Source: Alphaproteobacteria bacterium
Lineage (GTDB): Bacteria; Pseudomonadota; Alphaproteobacteria; Kiloniellales; DSM-21159
Length of the DNA stretch: 64,000 nucleotides
NCBI GenBank assembly: GCA_030433005.1
Contig: JAUILQ010000023.1
Span: 1-64,000, forward strand
Direction: 5' to 3'
In this document: positions 11,069 through 22,084 of the stretch, piece after piece
Layout of the letters: every line of letters starts with the position of its first letter
Position numbering within the stretch: the stretch's first letter is position 1
Position numbers and translations under genes: made by a program
Notes under the pieces: model-generated
Databases searched by the model: none
What the model was told of the DNA's origin: nothing
What the model saw: the letters and a program-made list of their open reading frames with translations, nothing else

Positions 11069-11580
11069 GCGGCCGACCGGCGCTAGCGGGCGGCGGCGCG
11101 CGGGCGCGGGCGACGCTCGCGGCGATCTTTGCCGGCCTCTGCGTGATCGGCGCCGCCTGGACGCCGGGCCGGGCGACGGCGGACACGCACGAGGGCTGCG
11201 ACTGGGTGGCCTCGCCGGCCGAGCGGCGCCTCCTGCCCGCCGAGATGGAGAAGCCCTCGCTGCCGGCCCGCCGGATCCCCGAGGCCCAGGTCCCGAAGGC
11301 CATGGCGGTGCTGGAGCGCGTCACCCACTTCGAGGTGCTCCCGAGCGAGCTGACCCGTTACGGCGTGCGGCCGCAACCCGGCAAGCGCGTCTTCGTCGTG
11401 CGCGCCGCCGCCGTCGACGCGGCCGCAGGCAGCTTCGAGGTGGCGCGCGACGGGCCGCGCCTGTGGGTCCGGCACGCCGGCCGGCCGACGCGGGAGCGCG
11501 AGACGCGTTGCCTGCCGCTGCTCGTGTTCCTGGACGACGCCCCGCAGAAGATCGTGGTCACGGTCGCGACCGGCGCGTGA
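11065..11580 (+). CDS. Predicted secreted protein of unknown function
   Basis: About 171 residues if it starts at the GTG overlapping the MarR stop (TGTGA). A signal-peptide-like N-terminus (basic ARARATLAAIFAGLCVIGAAW, then a likely cleavage near GRATADTHEGC) precedes a periplasmic domain of ~130 residues with two Cys (EGCDW and TRCLPL) that could form a disulfide. No family is recognised. Coupling to the MarR gene suggests that it is regulated with, or by, that protein. Confidence 0.65.
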   Translation: MSGRPALAGGGARARATLAAIFAGLCVIGAAWTPGRATADTHEGCDWVASPAERRLLPAEMEKPSLPARRIPEAQVPKAMAVLERVTHFEVLPSELTRYGVRPQPGKRVFVVRAAAVDAAAGSFEVARDGPRLWVRHAGRPTRERETRCLPLLVFLDDAPQKIVVTVATGA

Positions 11581-11598
11581 CCGGAGGCGAGGCCTTCC

Positions 11599-12030
11599 TC
11601 AGCCCGCGTCGCGGCTCCGCTTCCGCGCGTGCAGCGCCAGGCCCATCTCGTCGAGCGCGGCCTGCTCGCGGCGTTTCAGCTTGTCGCGCTGGCGCTTCTC
11701 GGCGGCCTCCAGGGCCAGCTCGTACTTCTTGACCTCCTGGAAGGCGGCCTGGACCTGCTCGCGCGCCCGCTCGGTCTCGCGCGCGACCTCGTCGATCGAG
11801 CGCTGGATCTTCTCCTTGCGCTGCTTGGCCGCCGAGGCGAAGGCGGGATAGGTGAAGGCCATCTCCGGCGCCTTGGTGGCGACCGCGCGCTCGCGCTCCA
11901 GGTCGGCGTCGATGTTCGCGAGATCCGCCTTCAGCTTGTCCTCCAGCTTCTCCAGGTCGGTCAGCGTGCGGCGCCGCTCGTCGAGGGTCCAGCGGTGCAC
12001 GCGGATCAGGTTCGCGAGCGCGCCGTTCAT
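11599..12030 (-). CDS. fliJ: Flagellar export protein FliJ
   Basis: A 143-residue, almost wholly helical, charged protein ([20 protein letters not shown], then long [21 protein letters not shown] coiled coil). This is the pattern of FliJ, the coiled-coil stalk that sits in the FliI hexamer and couples to FlhA. The start overlaps the fliI stop by ATGA (12027-12030). Sequence identity in FliJ is always low, so the call leans on length, coiled coil and coupling to fliI. Confidence 0.88.
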   Translation of the reverse strand: MNGALANLIRVHRWTLDERRRTLTDLEKLEDKLKADLANIDADLERERAVATKAPEMAFTYPAFASAAKQRKEKIQRSIDEVARETERAREQVQAAFQEVKKYELALEAAEKRQRDKLKRREQAALDEMGLALHARKRSRDAG

Positions 12031-13409
12031 GCGCCGGCTCCGGGTTCACTCGCACCGGGCTGGGCGGCCGCCCCCGATTCCCAGGGCATGTCGAGGATCG
12101 TCGCGAGGTCGGCATAGCCGGAGGCGAGGTCGGAGCGCTCGTGCTTGCCCTGCTTCAGGAAGGCCTCCAGCTTGGCGTTGTAGCGCAGCGCCTCGTCGAC
12201 GCCGGCGTCGCTGCCCTGGCGATAGGCGCCGATGCGGATCAGTTCGGCCATGTCCTCGTAGGTCGACAGCAGGCGGCGGCCACGCATGACCAGGGCGTTC
12301 TCGGCCTCGCTGTTGCAGGCCGGCATGGTGCGCGAGACCGAGCGCAGGATGTTGATCGCCGGGTAGCGGCCGCGCTCGGCGATCGCGCGCTCCAGCACGA
12401 TGTGGCCGTCGAGGATGCCGCGCACCGCGTCGGCGATCGGCTCGTTGTGGTCGTCGCCTTCGACCAGCACGGTGAACAGGCCGGTGATCGAACCCTGGCC
12501 CTCGCTGCCCGGACCGGCGCGCTCGAGCAGGCGCGGCAGCTCGGCGAAGACGCTGGGGGTGTAGCCCTTGGCCGCCGGCGGCTCGCCGGCCGACAGGCCG
12601 ATCTCGCGCATCGCCATGGCGTAGCGGGTCACGGAATCCATCAGGCAGAGCACGTCGCGGCCGTGGTCGCGATAGGCCTCGGCCAGCGCCAGGGTCAGCT
12701 GGGCCGCCTGGCGGCGCATCAGCGGCGGCTCGTCGGAGGTCGCGACCACGACCACCGAGCGGGCCAGGCCCTCCTTGCCCAGGTCGTCCTCCAGCCACTC
12801 CTGGACCTCGCGGCCGCGCTCGCCGATCAGGCCGATGACGTTGACGTCGGCCGTCGTGTAGCGCGCCAGCATCGACAGCAGCACCGACTTGCCGACGCCG
12901 GAGCCCGCGAAGATGCCCATGCGCTGGCCCTGGCAGCAGGACAGGAAGGCGTTGATGGCGCGCACGCCCAGATCCATCTTGCCGCCGACCCGGCGGCGGC
13001 CGTGCGCCGGCGGCGGGTCGCGGCGCAGGCGGTAGGCGACCGGGCCCTGGGGCAGCGGCCCCTTGCCGTCGATCGGCTGGCCGAGCGCGTTGACGACGCG
13101 GCCGAGCCAGGCCTCGGTCGGCCAGATCACCGGCTCGGCGGCGGCCAGCTCCGCCTTGCAGCCGAGGCCGATCCCGTCGAGCGGGCCGAAGGGCAGCAGC
13201 AGGGCGCGGCCCTCGCGGAAGCCGACGACCTCGCAGGTGACCCGGCGGCCGCCGCGGGCCTCGACCTGGCAGCGCGCGCCGATGGCGAGCTGGCGGTCCA
13301 GGCCGGCGACCTCGACGGTCATGCCCAGCACGCCGGAGACCCGGCCGTAGAGACGATGGTCCGGAAGCTGGCCCACCTCTTCGGTGAAGGACGACAACGG
13401 GGCTGACAT
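12027..13409 (-). CDS. fliI: Flagellum-specific ATP synthase FliI
   Basis: A 460-residue F1-type ATPase starting at [20 protein letters not shown]; longer in-frame extensions enter the promoter region. Walker A is [17 protein letters not shown] (P-loop GSGVGKS) at about 170. [15 protein letters not shown] and the [15 protein letters not shown]alker B region are classic for FliI/type III ATPases. It energises unfolding and export of flagellar substrates. It forms an operon with fliJ (ATGA overlap). It is transcribed away from ctrA, and a sigma-54-like promoter lies upstream. Confidence 0.97.
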   Translation of the reverse strand: MSAPLSSFTEEVGQLPDHRLYGRVSGVLGMTVEVAGLDRQLAIGARCQVEARGGRRVTCEVVGFREGRALLLPFGPLDGIGLGCKAELAAAEPVIWPTEAWLGRVVNALGQPIDGKGPLPQGPVAYRLRRDPPPAHGRRRVGGKMDLGVRAINAFLSCCQGQRMGIFAGSGVGKSVLLSMLARYTTADVNVIGLIGERGREVQEWLEDDLGKEGLARSVVVVATSDEPPLMRRQAAQLTLALAEAYRDHGRDVLCLMDSVTRYAMAMREIGLSAGEPPAAKGYTPSVFAELPRLLERAGPGSEGQGSITGLFTVLVEGDDHNEPIADAVRGILDGHIVLERAIAERGRYPAINILRSVSRTMPACNSEAENALVMRGRRLLSTYEDMAELIRIGAYRQGSDAGVDEALRYNAKLEAFLKQGKHERSDLASGYADLATILDMPWESGAAAQPGASEPGAGA

Positions 13410-13476
13410 CGACGGACCGTATACCTCTCGCCTGGGACCGCTCTTGGTTTCGGCGGAGAGTGGCGGCCACCCGCTT

Positions 13477-13493
13477 AAGCATCGGTAAAGCCA
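13477..13493 (-). promoter_or_regulatory. Candidate sigma-54 promoter for fliI-fliJ
   Basis: Read on the minus strand, the site is TGGCTTTACCGATGCTT. This keeps the GG-N10-GC invariant and the overall length of the sigma-54 consensus (TGGCACG-N4-TTGCW), with mismatches in the middle of both elements. It lies about 68 bp upstream of the fliI ATG, and flbD in this window encodes a sigma-54 activator. The call is by eye only. Confidence 0.4.
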
Positions 13494-13588
13494 CCCGTCT
13501 TTTCGCGCGGCGGCCCGGAAAACCGCGGCCCGTCGCGATCCCCGGTTGTCCGGCGCAGCGGTAATCTTCCTTAACAAAATGACCCGTG

Positions 13589-13603
13589 GTAACTCTTCGT
13601 TAA
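13589..13603. promoter_or_regulatory. Candidate CtrA box upstream of ctrA
   Basis: GTAA-N7-TTAA, one mismatch from the CtrA consensus TTAA-N7-TTAA, lies about 90 bp before the ctrA start in an AT-rich stretch of an otherwise GC-rich region. Further TTAA half-sites occur at 13571-13574 and 13623-13626. This pattern would fit autoregulation of ctrA, which is known in alphaproteobacteria. Confidence 0.5.
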
Positions 13604-13690
13604 GGTTTCTGGAGGAAATTGGTTAACGCGCCGACCGGGGGAACGAGGCGCCATCCACACCGGATTTCGGTTCTGCAGGAGATAGGTACG

Positions 13691-14407
13691 ATGCGGGTTC
13701 TGGTTGTTGAGGACGACGCCTCCCTGGCCAAGTCGATCGAGCTGATGCTGCGCTCCGACGGCTACGTCTGCGACGTCACGGACCTCGGCGAGGACGGTCT
13801 GGAGATCGGCAAGCTCTACGACTACGACATCATCATCCTCGACCTGATGCTGCCGGACATCGACGGCTACGAGGTGCTGCGCCGGCTGCGCCAGGCGCGC
13901 GTCAAGACGCCGATCCTGATCCTCTCCGGCCTGTCCGGCCTCGACGACAAGATCAAGGGCCTCGGCTTCGGCGCCGACGACTACCTGACCAAGCCCTTCG
14001 ACAAGCGCGAGCTGACCGCCCGCCTGCAGGCCGTGGTGCGCCGCTCCAAGGGCCACTCCGACTCGGTCATCCAGACCGGCAAGCTGTCGGTCAACCTCGA
14101 CGCCCGCACGGTCGAGGTCGAGGGCCAGCCGATCCACCTGACCGGCAAGGAGTACGGCATCCTGGAGCTGCTCTCGCTGCGCAAGGGCACGACGCTGACC
14201 AAGGAGATGTTCCTCAACCATCTCTACGGCGGCATCGACGAGCCGGAGCTCAAGATCATCGACGTCTTCGTCTGCAAGCTGCGCAAGAAGCTGTCGATGG
14301 CGACCGGCGGCGAGAACTACATCGAGACCGTCTGGGGCCGCGGCTACGTGCTGCGCGATCCCAACGAGGCCGGCGAGGCCCAGCAGCAGCGCAAGGCCAT
14401 CGCCTGA
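13691..14407 (+). CDS. ctrA: Cell-cycle response regulator CtrA
   Basis: A 238-residue OmpR-type response regulator. The receiver domain begins [20 protein letters not shown], with the phospho-acceptor Asp in [10 protein letters not shown] (residue 51) and the conserved Lys in [11 protein letters not shown]. The C-terminal winged helix includes [16 protein letters not shown] and ends [13 protein letters not shown]. These match CtrA very closely. CtrA controls motility and cell-cycle genes in alphaproteobacteria; in Rhodospirillales it mainly governs motility. The ATG at 13691, after GGAGATAGGTACG, gives the conserved N-terminus. Confidence 0.96.
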   Translation: MRVLVVEDDASLAKSIELMLRSDGYVCDVTDLGEDGLEIGKLYDYDIIILDLMLPDIDGYEVLRRLRQARVKTPILILSGLSGLDDKIKGLGFGADDYLTKPFDKRELTARLQAVVRRSKGHSDSVIQTGKLSVNLDARTVEVEGQPIHLTGKEYGILELLSLRKGTTLTKEMFLNHLYGGIDEPELKIIDVFVCKLRKKLSMATGGENYIETVWGRGYVLRDPNEAGEAQQQRKAIA

Positions 14408-14470
14408 GAGCGAGTACCCGGGGGCCGGCGGCCCTCACTCTGTTCCTCCTCCCTGTTCCCTGTCGACTTG

Positions 14471-14506
14471 CGGCCGGCCCTCGAAAGAAGGCCGGCCGAT
14501 TTGTTT
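14471..14506 (+). terminator. Rho-independent terminator after ctrA
   Basis: A perfect 9-bp stem CGGCCGGCC / GGCCGGCCG with a 10-nt loop is followed by ATTTGTTT. It starts about 64 bp after the ctrA stop. Confidence 0.8.
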
Positions 14507-14581
14507 GACAGGGGCTGGGCCTCTCCCCGTCACCCTCGCGGAAGCGCGAGGGCATGCACACCTCTCCGCCCGCGCTTCTGT

Positions 14582-14676
14582 CGCTTCGTGGTTCGACAGG
14601 CTCACCATGAAGCGACGGAGGGGTTCTCGCAGGCTTCAGATCGCGCTTCATGGTGAGCCTGTCTAACCACGAAGCG
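14582..14676. repeat. Large inverted repeat (REP-like) between ctrA and glmS
   Basis: Two 33-bp arms (14582-14614 and 14644-14676) are inverted copies with a single mismatch, separated by 29 bp. They contain the segment GACAGGCTCACCATGAAGCG. A smaller hairpin, CCCTCGCG-GAAG-CGCGAGGG, lies just upstream at 14533-14552. The 341-bp gap between ctrA and glmS (14408-14748) holds the terminator and these repeats and no gene that I can support. Confidence 0.75.
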
Positions 14677-14748
14677 CGATTGGCACCGGCGTGTGATCCA
14701 AGCTTTTCTTCGAATGGGCGATCTGGCGTTTCGGCCAAGGGCCGCGCG

Positions 14749-16572
<1,824 letters not shown>

Positions 16573-16580
16573 CGCCGCGT

Positions 16581-17933
16581 CTATCCCTTCTTCTTCTCGG
16601 CCGCGCGTTTCTCGCGGAAACGGCGGGCGGCCAGCGGCCGGATGGTCTGCTCGGCCCGGGTCACGGCGAGGCCCTCGTCGGGCACGTCTTCGGCGATCGT
16701 CGAGCCGGCGCCGACGATGGCGCCGCGGCCGACGACGACGGGCGCGACCAGCGCGGTGTTCGAGCCGATGAAGGCCTCCGCGCCGATCTCCGTGCGGCTC
16801 TTGCGGTAGCCGTCGTAGTTGCAGGTGATGGTGCCGGCGCCGAGGTTGGCCTTGGCGCCGACCGTGGCGTCCCCGACGTAGCTCAGGTGGTTGACCTTGG
16901 CGCCGGGGCCGAGGGTCGCCGCCTTGACCTCGACGAAGTTGCCGACCCGCGCGCCCTCGCCCAGCTCGGCACCGGGACGCAGGCGGGCGAAGGGCCCGAC
17001 CACGGCGCCCGAGGCGATGCGGCAGCCCTCGAGATGGCTGAAGGCGCGGATCTCGACGCCGTCCTCGACCACCGCGCCGGGCCCGAAGCAGACGTTCGGG
17101 CCGATCGTCACGTCGCGGCCGAGCCTCGTGTCCCAGCAGAGGAAGACGCTGGCCGGGTCGGTCAGCGTCGCGCCGCCGTCCATCGCCGCGCGGCGCAGCC
17201 GGCCCTGGATCAGCGCCTCGGCCTCGGCGAGCTCGGCGCGCGAGTTGACGCCGCGCACCTCCTCGGCCGAGCACTCGACGACGACCGAGCGCTCGCCGGC
17301 CGCCGCCCCCAGCGCGACCAGGTCGGTCAGGTAGTACTCGCCCTTGGCGTTGTCGTTGGAGATGCGCGGCAGCTGGGCGAAGAGCGCCGGGCCGCGGGCC
17401 AGCAGCAGGCCGCCCCAACAGAGGCCGATGCGCCGCTCTTCCTCGCTGGCGTCCTTCTCCTCGACGATGCGCGTCACCGCGCCGGCCTCGTCGAGCTGCA
17501 GGCGACCGTAGCCGGTCGGGTCCTCGGGCCGGAAGCCGAGCCAGACGTAGTCGCCCCGCCCCTCGGCCCGCGCCGCGGCCATGCGCCGCAGGGTCTCCGG
17601 CTCGATCAGCGGGCCGTCGCCGTAGAGCACCAGCACGTCGGCGCCGGCGTCGAGCGCGCCGGCCAGCGCCTCGCGCGCCGCGGCCACGGCGTCGGCGGTG
17701 CCGAGCTGCTCGGCCTGGACGGCGGTGCGGTGCGGCGCCACGGCCTCCGCGACCGAGTCCATCCCGGGACCGACCACGACGACGATCTCGCGCGGGTCGA
17801 GCGCCTCGGCGGCGGCCAGCACCCAGTCGACCATCGGCCGGCCGGCGACCGGATGCAGGACCTTGGGCAGGTCGGACTTCATGCGCGTGCCCTTGCCGGC
17901 GGCAAGCACGACGACAGCGAGTTCGGAGCTCAT
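16581..17933 (-). CDS. glmU: Bifunctional GlmU (UDP-GlcNAc pyrophosphorylase / GlcN-1-P acetyltransferase)
   Basis: A 450-residue protein. The N-terminal nucleotidyltransferase has VVLAAGKGTRMKSDLPKVLH, the QLGTADAV loop and the YGDGPLI metal-binding motif. The C-terminal left-handed beta-helix has hexapeptide repeats and the acetyltransferase motif KVNHLSYVGDATVGAKANLG followed by GTITCNYDGY. It produces UDP-GlcNAc from GlcN-1-P in two steps, directly downstream of GlmS chemistry, and is the upstream member of the glmU-glmS operon. Its Lys-rich C-terminus (EKRAAEKKKG) is normal. Confidence 0.98.
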   Translation of the reverse strand: MSSELAVVVLAAGKGTRMKSDLPKVLHPVAGRPMVDWVLAAAEALDPREIVVVVGPGMDSVAEAVAPHRTAVQAEQLGTADAVAAAREALAGALDAGADVLVLYGDGPLIEPETLRRMAAARAEGRGDYVWLGFRPEDPTGYGRLQLDEAGAVTRIVEEKDASEEERRIGLCWGGLLLARGPALFAQLPRISNDNAKGEYYLTDLVALGAAAGERSVVVECSAEEVRGVNSRAELAEAEALIQGRLRRAAMDGGATLTDPASVFLCWDTRLGRDVTIGPNVCFGPGAVVEDGVEIRAFSHLEGCRIASGAVVGPFARLRPGAELGEGARVGNFVEVKAATLGPGAKVNHLSYVGDATVGAKANLGAGTITCNYDGYRKSRTEIGAEAFIGSNTALVAPVVVGRGAIVGAGSTIAEDVPDEGLAVTRAEQTIRPLAARRFREKRAAEKKKG

Positions 17934-18050
17934 GGGGAGGCGGAAAACCCGTTCATCTCAAGGTGTTCGGAAGCGCTCGGACCTTGCCACGGCGGCTTTC
18001 GCGCCGGCAAATAAACTAATGTTTCGTCTTGCTACAAGGCAGGAGGCCCC

Positions 18051-18728
18051 GTGATCGTTCCCGTCCCCTCGCCCCGTCGCGACACGCTGCTGGTCGACCT
18101 CGACGGCACGCTGGTCGACAGCGCGCCCGACCTCGCCGCCGCGCTCAACGACCTGCTGGCCGAAAGCCAGGTCGAGCCGCTGCCGCTGGAGCGGGTCAAG
18201 ACGATGGTCGGCGAGGGCGCCCGCAAGCTGGTCGAGCGCGCCGCCGAGGCGCGCGGCCTGACCGGCGACAGCGAGCTGCTGGTCGCGCGCTTCCTGGCGC
18301 TCTACGCCGGGCGGCTGACCGGAGAGACCCGGCCCTACCCGCAGGCCGCCGAGTCGCTGGCGGCCCTGAAAGAGAGGGGCTGGCGCCTCGCGCTCTGCAC
18401 CAACAAGCCGGTCGGCTTCAGCCGCACGATCCTCGAGTCGCTCGAGCTCGCGGCGCTGTTCGAGGCCGTCGCCGGCGGCGACTCCTTCGCGGTGCGCAAG
18501 CCCGATCCCGAGCACCTGCGCCTGACCCTGGAGCCGCTCGGCCTGCCGCTGGCGCGCGCGGTCATGCTCGGCGACGGGTCGGCCGACCTGGAGGCCGCGG
18601 CCGCCGCGGGGATCCCGGCGATCTGGTGCCGCTTCGGCTACGGCGGCGCCCGCGCCGCCGGCCTGCCGCGCGCCGCCGAGATCGACGGCTTCGAGGCGCT
18701 GCCCGAGACGCTCGCCGCGCTCGGCTGA
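18051..18728 (+). CDS. gph: HAD hydrolase, phosphoglycolate phosphatase-like
   Basis: A 225-residue HAD-superfamily enzyme starting at GTG behind a strong AGGAGG. Motif I is LLVDLDGTLVDS (nucleophile Asp), motif II is ALCTNKP, the motif III Lys is in AVRKPDPEHL, and motif IV is MLGDGSADLEAA. The cap region is that of subclass IA, as in Gph. Phosphoglycolate phosphatase is the likely activity, but related HAD phosphatases look alike. Motif IV reads GDGSAD rather than the common GDSxxD. It is divergent from glmU. Confidence 0.85.
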   Translation: MIVPVPSPRRDTLLVDLDGTLVDSAPDLAAALNDLLAESQVEPLPLERVKTMVGEGARKLVERAAEARGLTGDSELLVARFLALYAGRLTGETRPYPQAAESLAALKERGWRLALCTNKPVGFSRTILESLELAALFEAVAGGDSFAVRKPDPEHLRLTLEPLGLPLARAVMLGDGSADLEAAAAAGIPAIWCRFGYGGARAAGLPRAAEIDGFEALPETLAALG

Positions 18729-18804
18729 GCGACCGCCGCAGCAACCCGCGCGCGGCAGCGGCGTTGGGGACCCGAGGGCGACGACGCCGACGGGAGCAGC
18801 TGAG

Positions 18805-19770
18805 ATGCCGCACTTCGAGACACCGCGCCGCCGACTCGCGGCCAGCGTCCTGGTCGCGCTCGTCGGCCTCGCCGTGCCGGCCGGCGCCCAGGAGCCGCGG
18901 ACCGGCGACCTGAACTCGCTGCGCGCCGAGGCGCTCGAGCTGGTCAACGCCGCGCGCGGGGAGCGGAAACTGGCGCCGCTCGCGCTGACCGGACGGCTCA
19001 ACGACGCCGCCCAGAGCCACGCCGAGGACATGCTCCGGCGCGACTACTACGCCCATGCCTCGCCCGAGGGGGAGACCGTGGTCGACCGCTTCCGCGGGCG
19101 CGGCGGCAGCCGCTGGCAGCTGGTCGCCGAGAACATCGCGACCTGCCGGCGCTGCGAGGTGCCGCCCGGCGCAGAGCGGATCCGCGCCTTCCAGCAGGGC
19201 TGGATGGACAGCCCGCCGCACCGCGAGAACATCCTGGCCCGCGGCCTTTCCGGCTTCGGCTTCGGCATCGCCGGCGCCGGGGACCGTCTCTACGCCGTAC
19301 AGACCTTTGCCGGCCCCGGGCAGCCGCGCGGCCTCGGCGCCGACGAGCAGCCGGACGCGCTGGATCCCGAGGCTCTGGCCGAAGAGGCCGTGGCGGCGGT
19401 CAACCGGGCGCGCGAGCGCGAGGGCCTGGAGCCTCTGCAGCGCAGCGCGGCGCTCTCGACCCTGGCGCGGCGCCTGGAGCCGCAGGAAGGCGGCGACCGC
19501 GTGATGCGCCGCACCGACGACCTCAGGTCCCTGCTGCCCGAGGACTCGGCCGCCTCCTGGCGCCGCATCCAGGTGCTCGCGGCCGGCTGCGGCGGATGCG
19601 GCACGGCGCCGACGGCGGCCGACGTGCGCCACTTCGTCGAGCAGTGGCTCGGCAATCCGCAGTACCGGCCGCAGCTGCTCGACCCGGCGATCGACCGCCT
19701 GGGCTTCGCGCTGGAGGCCGGCGGCGAGGGCCGCAAGACCGCGATCGCCGTCGCCGGCGAGACGCGCTGA
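18805..19770 (+). CDS. Secreted CAP/SCP domain protein with a second degenerate CAP copy
   Basis: A 321-residue protein with a signal peptide (RRRLAASVLVALVGLAVPAGAQ). A CAP domain (about 37-170) follows: LVNAARGERKLAPLALTGRL, QSHAEDMLRRDYYAHASPEG, VAENIATC, GWMDSPPHRENIL. A second region (about 185-315) repeats the layout (AVAAVNRAREREGLEPLQRS ... FVEQWLGNPQYRPQLLDPAIDRLGFAL) but lacks the SH-A-D-M and AEN motifs. Such proteins are exported to the periplasm or outside; no catalytic role is established. The Cys pairs TCRRC and GCGGC may form disulfides. Confidence 0.85.
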   Translation: MPHFETPRRRLAASVLVALVGLAVPAGAQEPRTGDLNSLRAEALELVNAARGERKLAPLALTGRLNDAAQSHAEDMLRRDYYAHASPEGETVVDRFRGRGGSRWQLVAENIATCRRCEVPPGAERIRAFQQGWMDSPPHRENILARGLSGFGFGIAGAGDRLYAVQTFAGPGQPRGLGADEQPDALDPEALAEEAVAAVNRAREREGLEPLQRSAALSTLARRLEPQEGGDRVMRRTDDLRSLLPEDSAASWRRIQVLAAGCGGCGTAPTAADVRHFVEQWLGNPQYRPQLLDPAIDRLGFALEAGGEGRKTAIAVAGETR

Positions 19771-19831
19771 GCCGTCCGGCAGCGCCCCGTCCCCGCCGCG
19801 CAAACGCACGGCCGGGGCAGCGCGGGCGCGC

Positions 19832-19861
19832 TTGACAGGCCACCCGCCTTGCGCCTATTTC
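19832..19861 (+). promoter_or_regulatory. Promoter of tRNA-Val
   Basis: TTGACA (19832-19837), an 18-bp spacer and TATTTC (19856-19861) lie about 20 bp upstream of the tRNA, a good sigma-70-type match at the expected distance. Confidence 0.7.
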
Positions 19862-19882
19862 CTCCGCTCCCAACTCTGGAGC

Positions 19883-19957
19883 GGGCGGTTAGCTCAGCGG
19901 GAGAGCACTCCCTTCACACGGGAGGGGTCGCTGGTTCAATCCCAGCACCGCCCACCA
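19883..19957 (+). tRNA. tRNA-Val (anticodon CAC), with encoded CCA
   Basis: A full cloverleaf can be folded by hand. The acceptor is GGGCGGT/ACCGCCC (19883-19889 with 19947-19953), the D stem is GCTC/GAGC, and the anticodon stem is CTCCC/GGGAG with loop TTCACAC and anticodon CAC at 19915-19917. The T arm is GCTGG-TTCAATC-CCAGC, with discriminator A and CCA at 19955-19957. It decodes GUG. Its 3' end is the integration site of the island, and the integrase gene overlaps it on the other strand. Confidence 0.97.
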
Positions 19958-21494
19958 TTCTTGGATTTGGGGTCAAAGACACCCCTAGAGCCCGCAGCGG
20001 CTCTGCGATTGCGGCGGTTCGAAACCCCTCATTTCGGCAGTATGGCGCGGGCCCGGAAAACACCAGTCTGAGCACCAGCCTCTTGTGCTCAAACACCTCA
20101 GAATCCCAGAGATTCCAAGGGTTTGACAGGAATTCCCAAGCGGTTCGAAAAGTCTCTTCGAAAGGCTTGCGGGCCGGACAGGAAACGGTCGCGATTTCCC
20201 CAAGCTTGATCTTTTCCTCTTCGAGCGCGGCGATCTGAGCCTCGTAGGCGGCAATCACACGGGCGTTCTCGGAGGCCATGATCCTGTCGATCAGCTTTCC
20301 GATCTTGGCTTCCAAGGCCGCGATCTCTGCGCGGGCAGCATCCATACGGCTCTGCCCTGCATTGGCTTCCTGCTCCCAACGGTCGGCGAACATCGCCCGT
20401 GCCAGCTTGAGAAGCGAGGGAGCCGGGGTAAGGCGCTTCAGGAAAGCTTCAAAATCTCTTTCAACCTTCTCCTTGCGAACCGATTTGCCCCGGTTCACGC
20501 AGCTCTTCTGATAGCAGACATAGTAGGGGTAGTGCGCACTTCGGCCCTTGGACCAGGCCGCCGTCATGGGATGATCGCAAGCCGAGCAGCACACCCAACC
20601 ACGCAGCGGGAAGTCCGTACTGAAATCCTTGCGGGCCGGTGCGGTGGCCTTTCCATCCAACCGATCCTGAGCCTTCTTCCAGACAGCGAAGCTGACCAGC
20701 GGCTCGTGCTTGGCCGGATGCAGATGGAGACCCCACTTCTTCATCGTGATGCGACCTGCATAGAGCGGGCAGCGAAGAAGATTTTTGACGCTTTGCCAGG
20801 GGATGTCGCTCTTGCGGCCCCGCCGGAATGCCGGTTCCCCGTCAAGGAACCGCTTTACCTCGGCTATTCCCTGGAAGCGCCCTGAAGCCATGCCCTCGAA
20901 CACATCGCGTATCACCGACGCAGCTGGTTCATCGGGAGCTAGAATTTTCCCACCGTCCTGCGCATCGACGTACCGATATCCCACGACTTTGTGGAGGCAG
21001 TAGAACCCCTTCTCGACCCGCGCCCGCATTTTCTGAGATACCTGCCGCCCGTTCTGCTCGCGCTCCAGCTCGCCCTGTGCGGCGGCGATCGTCTCGAAGA
21101 ATTTTCCTTCGGGGCTGTCCTCGAAGTTGAAGTTGAGACATTCGCGGGTAGCCCCCCGCTCGGCCATGATCCGGCGCAGATGAAGGTGAAATTCGGCATC
21201 CCGGGCATAGCGCTTAAGGTCGTCGAAGATGACAACAAAGCGCTCATCAGACTTAGCATCCATGTATGCCAGCAGCGCTTTCATGCCGGGGCGTTTCATG
21301 AAATCGCCGCCGCCACTCCTATCGTCAGGAAAAACGGCCTCCACCTCATAGCCTTTGGCTTCGGCGTATTGGCGGCATCGGTACTCCTGACTGTCTAGGC
21401 CATGACCCTCCTCTGACTGCCGTTTGGTCGAGACACGACAATAGATGAGCGCTTTCCGCTGGCCTTCGAGGCTCGTCTGCTTGGATGAAATCAT
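19914..21494 (-). CDS. int: Large serine recombinase (integrase) of the island
   Basis: About 526 residues from the ATG at 21494. The N-terminal resolvase domain has YCRVSTKRQSEEGHGLDSQ with the catalytic Ser, and FDDLKRYARDAEFH. A Recombinase domain follows (GYRYV ... VKNLLRCPLYAGRI), then a zinc ribbon (GWVCCSACDHPMTAAW ... YVCYQKSCVNRG) and a C-terminal coiled coil. The last residues, MVGGAGIEPATPPV, are translated from the antisense strand of tRNA-Val. They are therefore a product of integration, not a native tail. It catalyses site-specific integration at the tRNA. Excision probably needs a directionality factor, none of which is obvious. Confidence 0.93.
   Translation of the reverse strand: MISSKQTSLEGQRKALIYCRVSTKRQSEEGHGLDSQEYRCRQYAEAKGYEVEAVFPDDRSGGGDFMKRPGMKALLAYMDAKSDERFVVIFDDLKRYARDAEFHLHLRRIMAERGATRECLNFNFEDSPEGKFFETIAAAQGELEREQNGRQVSQKMRARVEKGFYCLHKVVGYRYVDAQDGGKILAPDEPAASVIRDVFEGMASGRFQGIAEVKRFLDGEPAFRRGRKSDIPWQSVKNLLRCPLYAGRITMKKWGLHLHPAKHEPLVSFAVWKKAQDRLDGKATAPARKDFSTDFPLRGWVCCSACDHPMTAAWSKGRSAHYPYYVCYQKSCVNRGKSVRKEKVERDFEAFLKRLTPAPSLLKLARAMFADRWEQEANAGQSRMDAARAEIAALEAKIGKLIDRIMASENARVIAAYEAQIAALEEEKIKLGEIATVSCPARKPFEETFRTAWEFLSNPWNLWDSEVFEHKRLVLRLVFSGPAPYCRNEGFRTAAIAEPLRALGVSLTPNPRMVGGAGIEPATPPV
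19952..19957. repeat. attL core (CCACCA) at the tRNA 3' end
   Basis: CCACCA, the last six bases of the tRNA gene including CCA, is also found at 40655-40660, where AT-rich island sequence gives way to GC-rich chromosome. The integrase gene reads through this site. The exact crossover dinucleotide cannot be set from one copy. Confidence 0.7.
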
Positions 21495-21614
21495 GATCGT
21501 TCTTCTTCTTTCGCCTCTTCGGCGCATGAATCCGCGAGAGATTTTTGGTAGTCCGTATAAAATGACACCACTCTCTCGATGAAAATATTGTCAGAGTCTT
21601 GATTTTTTCCATTT

Positions 21615-21959
21615 TCAATGTTCATTTTTATTCTCCTTACAAGCAGCCAAATTAAATGACCTCTGTCGTTTTTTGCTGCCTGATTTTACATTATTCATCG
21701 TCGAAATTGGCAGATTTGTGCGGCTTTCAAGAAGTTTTCCACAAGCTTCGTTATTGGCCTGCTGGACCGGATGCACTTCAAACCCTAGCGCTACGAACTC
21801 GCAGATAATGGACCAGAGCGCTTCGAGAAATTCGCGCTTCTGGTCGTCGCTCAGCTCCGTATCTTCGAGGTAGTGATCGTAGAGGCTGTAATCGAAGGTG
21901 ATGACGGGGCGGGTCTTCCGGCCCCCCGGAATGTTGTGGTCGTTGCTGCGTTCGGTCAT
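21615..21959 (-). CDS. Small hypothetical protein upstream of the integrase
   Basis: 114 residues from the ATG at 21959, preceded by GAAGGAGACGGTG; an in-frame GTG lies 3 bp earlier. The N-terminal part is acidic (FDYSLYDHYLEDTELSDDQK, then REFLEALWSIICEFVALGFE) and helical; the C-terminal part is basic (SGSKKRQRSF). No family is recognised. It lies about 120 bp upstream of the integrase on the same strand. A role as excision factor or integrase regulator is possible but is only positional inference. Confidence 0.6.
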   Translation of the reverse strand: MTERSNDHNIPGGRKTRPVITFDYSLYDHYLEDTELSDDQKREFLEALWSIICEFVALGFEVHPVQQANNEACGKLLESRTNLPISTMNNVKSGSKKRQRSFNLAACKENKNEH

Positions 21960-22084
21960 CACCGTCTCCTTCTCTCGTTCACTACCTCATTGCCGCACCC
22001 CTTTCCTTGCTAGCGACAGAACAAATGCAGAACATTTATATGCGATCTTCTGTCGATAGGCAAGAAAAAGATAGAATTATTCTA

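Noticed and set aside
19914..19957. The integrase tail GGAGIEPATPPV as a native protein domain
   Set aside because: It is encoded by the antisense strand of tRNA-Val and appears only because of the insertion.
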